54,795 bases of DNA from Elusimicrobia bacterium GWA2_69_24 (GTDB taxonomy: Bacteria > Elusimicrobiota > Elusimicrobia > UBA1565). Positions 49,070 to 54,795 of the stretch are shown one piece after another. A model generated the notes under the pieces. It saw only the letters and a list, made by a program, of their open reading frames with translations. It was not told the DNA's origin and ran no database searches. How positions within the stretch are numbered: position 1 is the stretch's first letter; each line of letters opens with the position of its first letter. Position numbers and translations under genes: made by a program. The stretch lies in the NCBI GenBank assembly GCA_001799695.1, contig MGTY01000002.1:1-54795 (forward strand), in the 5' to 3' direction.

Positions 49070-49095
49070 TGCAGAGTGTACTTCCCTTTCCCGGT

Positions 49096-50139
49096 TCAGT
49101 TCCAGACGCCGGGGATCTTCTCGCCGCAATCGGGGCAGGCGCCGCCTTTGAGCCGGTTCGCCTTCACCGTGAAGCCGGCGCGCTCGATCAGCGGCACCCC
49201 GCAGCGGTGGCAGGCGGTGTCCTCCCAGCGGCCCATGCCCGGGCGGTTGCCCGTGTACACGTAGCGGAGCCCCTCCGCCTTGCCGATCGCGGCCGCGCGC
49301 AGCAGGGTCTCGGCGGGGGTGTCGGGCGTCTCCGTCATCCGGTAGTCGGCGTGGAACCCGGTCGCGTGCCAGGGGATGTCCTTGGACACGGAGGCCAGGA
49401 AGGCGGTGAGCTTGCGGAGTTCCTCATCGGAGTCGTTGAAGCCCGGGATGACCAGGGTCACCACCTCGACCCAGACCCCGAGGCCGGGGAGCGCCGCGAT
49501 CGTCTCCAGCACGGGGGCCAGCGCGCCGCCGGTGACCCGGCGGTAGCGGGCGTCGTCGAATCCCTTCAGGTCCACCTTGCAGAAATCGAGCCAGGGCTTC
49601 AGGTTGGCCAGGGCCTCCGGGGTCGCGTTGCCGTTGGAGACGAGGGCCGTGCGCAGTCCGGCGGCCTTGGCGAGCCGGAAGACCTCCACGGCCCATTCCC
49701 CGGTGATGAGGGGCTCGTTGTAGGTCGAGGTCACGATCGGCGCCCCGCCCTCCTTGGCCAGCTGTATGAGCTGGGCGGCGCTGCACTCCTGGGGCCGGGC
49801 CGAGGAGGCCGGGTCGCGCAGGGCCTGGCTGGAGAGCCAGTTCTGGCAGAAGCGGCAATGGTAGTCGCAGCCCAGCATCCCGAAGGAGAGGGTGCGGCTC
49901 CCGGGCCTGACGTGGTAGAAGGGCTTCTTCTCGATCGGGTCGATCTGGAGCCCGGCCACGTAGCCGTCGGGGACCATGAGCTTGCCCGCGACGTTGAAGC
50001 GGACCTTGCAGACGCCGCTGCGCCCTTCCGGGACGACGCAGCGGTGGCCGCAGGCCAGGCAGCGCAGGGTGCCGCCGGGCCCGGGTTCCACCAGGGACCC
50101 CTCCCGGCTCATCCGGCGCAGGAGGTCTTCGAGGCTCAC
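49096..50139 (-). CDS. AmmeMemoRadiSam-system radical SAM enzyme
   Basis: A 347-aa radical SAM protein of the PflA-like, AmmeMemoRadiSam type: CLACGHRCVVPEGRSGVC as an N-terminal cysteine site, MLGCDYHCRFCQNW (CxxxCxxC) near 100, TYNEPLITGEW, DLKGFDDARYR and a C-terminal zinc ribbon (CHRCGVPL, CPDCGEKIPG). GTG 50139 overlaps the DUF6125 stop. The partner domains AMMECR1 and Memo, which usually accompany this enzyme, are not present here. Substrate unknown, likely a protein glycyl radical or a modified tRNA/protein. Confidence 0.88.
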   Translation of the reverse strand: MSLEDLLRRMSREGSLVEPGPGGTLRCLACGHRCVVPEGRSGVCKVRFNVAGKLMVPDGYVAGLQIDPIEKKPFYHVRPGSRTLSFGMLGCDYHCRFCQNWLSSQALRDPASSARPQECSAAQLIQLAKEGGAPIVTSTYNEPLITGEWAVEVFRLAKAAGLRTALVSNGNATPEALANLKPWLDFCKVDLKGFDDARYRRVTGGALAPVLETIAALPGLGVWVEVVTLVIPGFNDSDEELRKLTAFLASVSKDIPWHATGFHADYRMTETPDTPAETLLRAAAIGKAEGLRYVYTGNRPGMGRWEDTACHRCGVPLIERAGFTVKANRLKGGACPDCGEKIPGVWN

Positions 50140-50663
50140 GTGAGGGCTAAGGTGAATTCCCAGGAGCACCAGCAGGACCCGTCGGCCCGGTCGGGGGGGC
50201 AGGAGACGCAGCGCGTGCGTATGCGGGGGTCTATCGCCTCGGCGAAGCCGCTGAACTCGATGAGCCCGACCGCCTTGCAGGGGAAGTCGGGCAACCCCTT
50301 GCGCTTGCGGGAATCCTGGACCCGGCAGGTCTTCATGCGGAACACGCAGCGCGACGGGGTGACCTCCACGGTCTCGGCCTCGTTGAGGTGGGCGTAGAGA
50401 CGGAAACCGAGGGCGCGGACCAGGGCCGGGATGCCGCCGCCGGGAGGGAGCCCCAGACGGTCCATGATGCGCTTGGCCTCGATCCGGGAGAAATGGGCCC
50501 AGGTCTCCCCGTCCAGGCGGATGGCCTCGTCCAGGCCGTGGGTCTTCTCGACCGCCTGGAACCAGAGCCCGTCGTGGGCCAGCCAGTTCTTCGCCGCGTC
50601 CTGGAGCAGGCCGAGCAGTTCTTCCTTGGAAAGTTCCGCGAAGCTTCGGGTGTCGGGGTCCAT
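50136..50663 (-). CDS. DUF6125-like cysteine-containing protein
   Basis: A 175-aa protein: ELSKEELLGLLQDAAKNWLA, HDGLWFQAVEKTHGLDEAI, WAHFSRIEAKRIMDRLGL, then a cysteine-rich C-terminal half (MKTCRVQDSRKRKG, FPCKAVG, TRCVSCPPD, CWCSWEF). The pattern matches the DUF6125 family, of unknown function. The cysteines could hold a metal. ATG 50663 is used because residues before it are unconserved. GTGA coupling to the AmmeMemoRadiSam enzyme suggests a joint role. Confidence 0.72.
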   Translation of the reverse strand: MDPDTRSFAELSKEELLGLLQDAAKNWLAHDGLWFQAVEKTHGLDEAIRLDGETWAHFSRIEAKRIMDRLGLPPGGGIPALVRALGFRLYAHLNEAETVEVTPSRCVFRMKTCRVQDSRKRKGLPDFPCKAVGLIEFSGFAEAIDPRIRTRCVSCPPDRADGSCWCSWEFTLALT

Positions 50664-50710
50664 ATCGGCAAGCCGTGGAATCAATTGTACAATAGCGCTG
50701 AGATGAGCGC

Positions 50711-51841
50711 ATGACGGTTTCACCCGGGACCCAGCCCCCCGTGACCTACCGCACGGACGCGGCCGTGTTCTGCGCTTTGGCCGCGGCCGGCCTCAGCCTG
50801 TCATGGTGCCTCATCTTCTTCGCCGGCACGAGCATGCTGGGTCTGGCCCGGAGCGAGGTCGGGGAGGTCCTGCCCCTCCTGGACGTGCTGCTCCACTATA
50901 AGGGCACCGTCCTCCTGGCCGCCTTCGCCCACTACCTGGCCCTGAGCGCCCTCCAGCCCGCGCTGGGGCGCGGGGTCCCGCCCGACCGCCGCCGTCTCCT
51001 GTGGGCGGGCGCCGCCATGCTGCTGGCCTCGGCACCGACCCCCTACACCGCGGGACCGCTTCTGGGGCTCTCCCCGGCCCTCCTGGCCGCGGCCGGGCTC
51101 TGCTGCCTCTGGTCGGAGCCCGGGCGGACCTGGAGCCTCGATTCCCCGCGCACGCTCTTCGCGGCGCTGTCCTTGGTCCTGTGCCTTTTCCTCGTCGTCG
51201 GCTTCGTCGCGGGGTTGGAGATCGTGCCCCCCTCGGCCTGGCCCAACGCGGCGGAGAGCCGCGCGGCCAAGGCCGTCGTGCTGCAGACCCCCGAGGACGC
51301 CCTGTCCCGGGTGCGGCGCCTGCCCCTGCGCTCCTTCGGCCTGCTTTCGAAAGAGGCCCGGGCCGAGCTCAAGGCCGCGGACTGCGAGGTGCCGCAGAGC
51401 GCCTTCGAGTCCAGCCCGCACAACGTGTTCAGCGCCCCGCTCCTCGATCCCGACCAGGGGGGGGATTTCGTCGCCCTGTGCTCCAAGAAGGGCGAGGCGA
51501 CGGTCCGCATCGTCTGGAACGACCCCAAGGCCGAGACGCTCTGCTCCCGTGAGCTGTCCACGGCCCCGGACCAGCGCTTCATCGGCGCGACCGGCCCCGG
51601 GAAGCTGGGCTATGCCCGGATCATCCGGCCCGTCTCCCCGGAGTACCTGCTGAAGGCGGCCCAGGCCGAGGGGAAGACGCCTCCCGTCCTGCCGCCCGGA
51701 CTGATGGGCATCGAGGACGAGTTCGTGGGGAAGGAATCCTCGGTCTTCTACTGTCTCAACGGCCAGTGGCTCACCGTGCCGGGCTCCCGCCCGGTCCAGG
51801 TACTCAAGAGCACCGGCACCGTCGATCCGCTCCAGCCCTGA
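50711..51841 (+). CDS. Membrane protein of unknown function (376 aa)
   Basis: Four to five TMs occupy residues about 18-175 (VFCALAAAGLSLSWCLIFFAG, KGTVLLAAFAHYLALSA, LLWAGAAMLLASAP, LFAALSLVLCLFLVVGFVA). After that a soluble region of about 200 residues carries paired cysteines (AADCEVP, ALCSKKG, TLCSREL, FYCLNGQW), probably periplasmic disulfides. No family is recognised. It shares TACAAT (50688-50693) with the divergent promoter region and lies directly before an MFS exporter, whose start follows the stop without a gap. Confidence 0.65.
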   Translation: MTVSPGTQPPVTYRTDAAVFCALAAAGLSLSWCLIFFAGTSMLGLARSEVGEVLPLLDVLLHYKGTVLLAAFAHYLALSALQPALGRGVPPDRRRLLWAGAAMLLASAPTPYTAGPLLGLSPALLAAAGLCCLWSEPGRTWSLDSPRTLFAALSLVLCLFLVVGFVAGLEIVPPSAWPNAAESRAAKAVVLQTPEDALSRVRRLPLRSFGLLSKEARAELKAADCEVPQSAFESSPHNVFSAPLLDPDQGGDFVALCSKKGEATVRIVWNDPKAETLCSRELSTAPDQRFIGATGPGKLGYARIIRPVSPEYLLKAAQAEGKTPPVLPPGLMGIEDEFVGKESSVFYCLNGQWLTVPGSRPVQVLKSTGTVDPLQP

Positions 51842-53062
51842 ATGGCCGCGTCCTGGGGCCGGACCTTCGCGGCGTTCCGCCATCGCAACTACCGCCTCTG
51901 GTACGCCGGCCAGATGGTCTCGCTCCTGGGCACGTGGATGCAGATGACGGCGCAGGGCTTCCTGGCCTTCGAGCTGACCCGCTCCCCGGCCTTCCTGGGC
52001 TATGTCGGGTTCGCGGCCGGTATCCCATCCTGGCTGCTGATGCTGCACGGGGGCGTGGTGGCCGACCGCCACCCGCGGCGCACCGTCCTGATCATCACGC
52101 AGTTGACTCAGATGGCGCTGGCCCTGGCGCTGGCCGCGCTCATCGCCTCGGGCTGGATCCGGCCCTGGCACCTCATCCTGTTCGCCATGCTGACCGGCGC
52201 GGTCAACGCCTACGACGCGCCGGCCCGCCAGTCCTTCGTCCTAGAACTCGTGGACCGCCCGGACATGACCAACGCCATCGCGCTGAGCTCGACCATGTTC
52301 AACCTGGCCCTGACCGTGGGTCCGGCCCTGGCCGGCTTCGTCTACTCCTGGGTGGGCCCCGCCCTCTGCTTCCTCCTCAACGGGGTCTCCTTCCTGGCCG
52401 TGATCGCGGCCCTGGCCCTGATGAAGATCCCTGCGAGCGTCCCGCACCGGCGCCGGAGCTCGGTCCTGGCCGAGCTCACGGAGGGGATACGCTACACCGC
52501 GCGCGAGCCCGTGGTGCGCGCGCTCATCCTGCTGGTGGGGGCCACCACGCTCTTCGGCTTCGCCTCCACGACCCTGCTGCCGGCATGGGCCGTCAACATC
52601 CTCCACGGCGACGCCACGACGAACGGATTCCTGTACTCGGCCCGGGGGCTCGGCTCCCTCGTGGGGGCGTTCTGCTTCGCCACCTTCGGGCATCTGCCCA
52701 TCCGGGGCAAGGTCCTCACGGCCGGGACGCTCGGGTTCCCGGTGTTCCTGTTCCTGTTCGCGGGGGCGCGCGACACATCCTGGGCGTTCGGCCTCATGGC
52801 AGTGGGCGGGATGGCCCTCATCTGGATCTTCAACGCCACCAACGCCCTGATCCAATCCGCGACCCCCGACGACCTGCGCGGGCGGGTGATGGCGGTCTAC
52901 AGCCTGGTTTTCTTCGGCCTGTCGCCGCTGGGTTCCTTGTGGATCGGTCCCGCCGCCCATGCCTGGGGCGAGTCGGCCGCGGTCCACGCCGCCGCCGCGG
53001 CTTCCATGCTGGTGGCCGTGGCCGCCCTGGTATTGGCCCCCCAGCTCCGCTCCCTGGACTAG
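51842..53062 (+). CDS. MFS transporter, EntS/MFS_3 type
   Basis: A 406-aa, 12-TM major-facilitator protein. Signatures are FRHRNYRLWYAGQMVSLLG at the start, the motif-A loop GGVVADRHPRRTVL near 70, DAPARQSFVLELV, and RGRVMAVYSLVFFGLSPLG near 340. MFS_3 members export siderophores, macrolides and other hydrophobic compounds. The substrate cannot be told from sequence. ATG 51842 immediately follows the stop of the upstream membrane protein, so the two are cotranscribed. Confidence 0.88.
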   Translation: MAASWGRTFAAFRHRNYRLWYAGQMVSLLGTWMQMTAQGFLAFELTRSPAFLGYVGFAAGIPSWLLMLHGGVVADRHPRRTVLIITQLTQMALALALAALIASGWIRPWHLILFAMLTGAVNAYDAPARQSFVLELVDRPDMTNAIALSSTMFNLALTVGPALAGFVYSWVGPALCFLLNGVSFLAVIAALALMKIPASVPHRRRSSVLAELTEGIRYTAREPVVRALILLVGATTLFGFASTTLLPAWAVNILHGDATTNGFLYSARGLGSLVGAFCFATFGHLPIRGKVLTAGTLGFPVFLFLFAGARDTSWAFGLMAVGGMALIWIFNATNALIQSATPDDLRGRVMAVYSLVFFGLSPLGSLWIGPAAHAWGESAAVHAAAAASMLVAVAALVLAPQLRSLD

Positions 53063-53105
53063 ACCCCTCATCGTGCACAGCGGGGACGGGCAGCGGACAT
53101 GGCAG

Positions 53106-53175
53106 CTGTGCCCGGGCACAGTACCGTCGGCCCGCACGTTCGTGCGCTCCGTCGAGCCAGGCACTCGACCAGTGC
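53106..53175 (+). other. Cluster of palindromes after the MFS gene
   Basis: Three perfect dyads occur in a row: CTGTGCCCGGGCACAG (53106-53121), GCACG-tt-CGTGC (53134-53145) and GCACT-cgacc-AGTGC (53161-53175), the last reaching into the end of repeat copy 2. There is no T-run. The stretch may slow or end the transcript coming from the MFS gene. No gene is seen in 53063-53357. Confidence 0.45.
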
Positions 53176-53364
53176 AGTGAGTCATAAGTCCGATTACATT
53201 CGTCACCCCGGCGAAAGCCGGGGTCCAGGCGCTAGACGTCACCCCGGCGAAAGCCGGGGTCCAGGCGCCAGAACAGGATGTTGAATCCGTTCCACACGCC
53301 GGCTACCGGCTGGCGCCGGTATGACGGCCTTTCAAACGCAAAGAAGCGTTGGGTACGCTACACT
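53171..53364 (-). mobile_element. 194-bp repeat element, copy 2 (inverted relative to copy 1)
   Basis: Read on the minus strand it begins AGTGTAGCG (53364-53356) and ends CACTGCACT (53179-53171), with the same internal order as copy 1: a TACCGGC/GCCGGTA stem, then CCCCGGC/GCCGGGG. The latter unit, together with the adjoining CGCCTGG, is tandemly doubled, which explains the extra length. The stop of the 57-aa gene (53358-53360) lies in its terminus. The two copies bracket 5.2 kb. Confidence 0.75.
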
Positions 53365-53531
53365 AGACGGGGCGGAAGGACGGGACCGGGACGCAGGGCG
53401 CCCATTTCCCCGCGGCTTTCCACCAGCAGAGGTATATTCAGCCGGTCGTAGTAATCCTTTCCGGGAGCTTCGGCCGAGGGCGCGGCCTGAGCGGACCACA
53501 GCAGCAAGGTCAGGAGGAGGATCATGCGCAT
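53358..53531 (-). CDS. 57-aa secreted peptide coupled to tgt
   Basis: ATG 53531 (or in-frame ATG 53525) overlaps the last codons of tgt. The product has a signal peptide (MRMILLLTLLLWSAQA) and a short mature part (DYYDRLNIPLLVESRGEMG and a Pro/Arg-rich end). It ends GTG TAG inside the terminus of repeat copy 2, so it may be a longer gene cut by the repeat, with the repeat providing the stop. Family unknown. Confidence 0.55.
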   Translation of the reverse strand: MRMILLLTLLLWSAQAAPSAEAPGKDYYDRLNIPLLVESRGEMGALRPGPVLPPRLV

Positions 53532-54646
53532 CGGTTATCCGCGTAGCGCTCGCGGAACTCGGCGCGGGCGGACGCGAAGCTCCCGGCCCGGATCGCCGCA
53601 CGGATGGCGACGGTGGTCTGCGCCATGAAGTGCAGGTTGTGGTAGGAGAGCAGGCGGAAGGCGGCGAGCTCCTTGCCGCGCAGCAGATGCCCGAGATAGG
53701 CCTTCGTGTGGCGCGCGCAGACGAAGCAGGAACACCCGGGATCGAGCGGCGTGAAGTCCCTGCGGAAGCGGGAGTTCGTCACGTTGATCCTGCCGCTCGC
53801 GGTCATGACGTGGCCCGAGCGCGCGGCGCGCGTCGGATAGACGCAATCCATCATGTCCACGCCGCAGGCGACGGCGTCCCACAGGTCGAGCGGGGTGCCG
53901 ACGCCCATCAGGTAGCGGGGACGTTCCGCGCGCAGCAGCGCGGTCGTCTCGGCCAGCATGCCCCAGGTCGTCGCCTTGTCCTCGCCGACCATGAACCCGC
54001 CGATCGCGATCCCGTCGGCGGGCGACGCGTTGTGGTGCTCGGCGGAGCGCCGGCGCAGGGCGGGATGGAGCCCGCCCTGGAAGAGGGGGAAGAAGAGGCA
54101 CTTGGAGCCCGCGGCGCGCGCGGCGGCGACGGCGGGCACCGAGCGGTCGTGCCAGCGTATGGTGCGCTCGAGGGCCCGGGCCGCCTCGGCCTCGGAGCAC
54201 GGGTAGGGCACGCATTCGTCGAGGGTGGTCCAGGCGTCGGAGCCGAGCGCCGCCTGGACCCCGATCACCGATTCGGGGGTCAGCCGGTGTTCCGAGTCGT
54301 CCAGGTGCGAGCGGAAGGTGACGCCCGAATCGTCGATCGTACGGTGGCCGGAGAGGCTTAGGACCTGGAAGCCGCCGGAATCGGTGAGGATGAAGCGGTC
54401 GTAGTCCATGAACGCGTGCAAGCCGCCCGCGGCCTGCACCACTTCGACGCCCGGGCGCAGGTACAGGTGGTAGGAGTTGGCGAGGATCGCGTTCGCGCCG
54501 AGCCGGCGCAGGTCCTCGGAGTCGAGCGCCTTCACGCTGGCCTGCGTGCCGACCGGCATGAACACGGGGGTCGCGACCGGCCCGTGCGGGGTCGCGAGCA
54601 TCCCCGCGCGCGCGCGACCGTCCCGGGCCTGTATCGTGAACGGCAT
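53522..54646 (-). CDS. tgt: tRNA-guanine transglycosylase
   Basis: A 374-aa Tgt that exchanges guanine 34 for preQ1 in GUN-anticodon tRNAs. Seen are ILTDSGGFQVLSL near 91 (catalytic Asp), GVGTPLDLWDAVACGVDMMD near 250 (nucleophile Asp) with the YPTRAARSG loop, and the zinc site CSCFVC followed by an HNLH-type histidine. FPLFQGG replaces the usual VQGG context. TAGAAT lies 5 bases before ATG 54646. The expected neighbours yajC-secDF are absent; instead a small secreted peptide is coupled to its 3' end. Confidence 0.95.
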   Translation of the reverse strand: MPFTIQARDGRARAGMLATPHGPVATPVFMPVGTQASVKALDSEDLRRLGANAILANSYHLYLRPGVEVVQAAGGLHAFMDYDRFILTDSGGFQVLSLSGHRTIDDSGVTFRSHLDDSEHRLTPESVIGVQAALGSDAWTTLDECVPYPCSEAEAARALERTIRWHDRSVPAVAAARAAGSKCLFFPLFQGGLHPALRRRSAEHHNASPADGIAIGGFMVGEDKATTWGMLAETTALLRAERPRYLMGVGTPLDLWDAVACGVDMMDCVYPTRAARSGHVMTASGRINVTNSRFRRDFTPLDPGCSCFVCARHTKAYLGHLLRGKELAAFRLLSYHNLHFMAQTTVAIRAAIRAGSFASARAEFRERYADNRCA

Positions 54647-54651
54647 GCGGC

Positions 54652-54657
54652 ATTCTA
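54652..54657 (-). promoter_or_regulatory. -10 box TAGAAT of tgt
   Basis: On the minus strand TAGAAT lies 5 bases before the tgt ATG, leaving no space for a ribosome site. Together with the divergent box at 54705-54710 it is the clearest leaderless arrangement in the window. Confidence 0.55.
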
Positions 54658-54704
54658 CTTTAAAGGACCGCTGGCGACCGCTGGCGCCCGCTTTGCCGGA
54701 GAGA

Positions 54705-54710
54705 TAGAAT
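54705..54710 (+). promoter_or_regulatory. -10 box TAGAAT of the last gene
   Basis: TAGAAT lies 5 bases before ATG 54716, the mirror image of the tgt promoter. Confidence 0.5.
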
Positions 54711-54715
54711 CGCTT

Positions 54716-54795
54716 ATGCTCAAGGCGGCAGCCGCCCTGTTCCTGTTGAGCGCTCCGCTCCTCATGGCGGATCCCGGCGACGAAGCCGTCCTGGA
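54716..54795 (+). CDS. Start of a secreted protein (cut by window end)
   Basis: Twenty-six codons are visible: a signal peptide (MLKAAAALFLLSAPLLMA, cut near Ala18) and DPGDEAVL. Nothing can be said about function. The TAGAAT box 5 bases upstream supports this start. Confidence 0.55.
   Translation, partial: MLKAAAALFLLSAPLLMADPGDEAVL

Noticed and set aside
1-54795. tRNA, rRNA or tmRNA genes
   Set aside because: No cloverleaf-like or rRNA-like sequence was noticed on either strand; without a covariance search this is not a firm exclusion.

Overview
The window is a very GC-rich (roughly two-thirds or more G+C by eye), gene-dense stretch of a Gram-negative chromosome. Outer-membrane biology is explicit: LolA-like and DUF3261-like proteins, an MMPL exporter, LpxL-like acyltransferase, a beta-barrel candidate and several lipoproteins. 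A pilin fragment of the RGFTLIELMIVVAIIG type, a one-domain SWIB protein and the general gene mix suggest an Elusimicrobiota-like bacterium. That is an inference, since no rRNA or ribosomal marker is present.

Region 1 (1-9872): a partial LURP-one/YxjI-like secreted protein, a LysR regulator with a palindromic site in its own leader, then a divergent hydrogen-oxidation operon. That operon encodes a QmoC-like HdrC-cytochrome b fusion, a double-FAD HdrA (1051 aa), MvhD, a small unknown protein, the [NiFe]-hydrogenase small and large subunits, and a hydrogenase maturation protease. HdrB is absent and a quinone-type membrane subunit takes its place, so electrons from H2 probably go to the quinone pool, possibly with flavin-based bifurcation. 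hypA (14774), a 2Fe-2S thioredoxin-like protein and a ThiF/MoeB-like E1 enzyme lie nearby.

Region 2 (9873-19982): mixed housekeeping and regulation: mnmA with an altered active-site cysteine, a c-type-haem sensor kinase with two stand-alone receivers, SWIB, an RlmI-type methyltransferase and two small TRL-like secreted proteins. It also contains decayed genes (pilin N-terminus, lipoprotein C-terminus) and structured repeats, including a 372-bp element with terminal inverted repeats.

Region 3 (19949-47812): an aryl-polyene-type biosynthetic cluster. It starts with a 925-aa fusion (polysaccharide deacetylase, methyltransferase, GT2, DUF2062). Then come a PlsC acyltransferase, two ACPs, an AMP-ligase/dehydratase fusion, an LpxL-like acyltransferase, an aromatic amino-acid ammonia-lyase, a thioesterase, ketosynthases, a KS-like chain-length factor, an ApeP-type dehydratase and a ketoreductase. 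A second block holds LolA, a PaaK-like ligase, an MMPL exporter, a DUF3261-like lipoprotein, PilZ and two GT-C membrane proteins. Many start codons overlap the preceding stop. The two blocks are separated by an outer-membrane protein, a GIY-YIG nuclease cassette flanked by palindromes, and two opposing B12-type radical SAM genes. A third radical SAM gene lies at 22716.

Region 4 (47806-54795): a GT4 glycosyltransferase, an AmmeMemoRadiSam-type radical SAM enzyme, a DUF6125 protein, an unknown membrane protein, an MFS exporter, a 57-aa secreted peptide and tgt. Two inverted copies of a 158-194 bp repeat bracket most of this block, and genes end inside the repeat termini. Many first genes of transcripts have a TANNNT box 5-9 bases before the start codon, which points to leaderless mRNAs.
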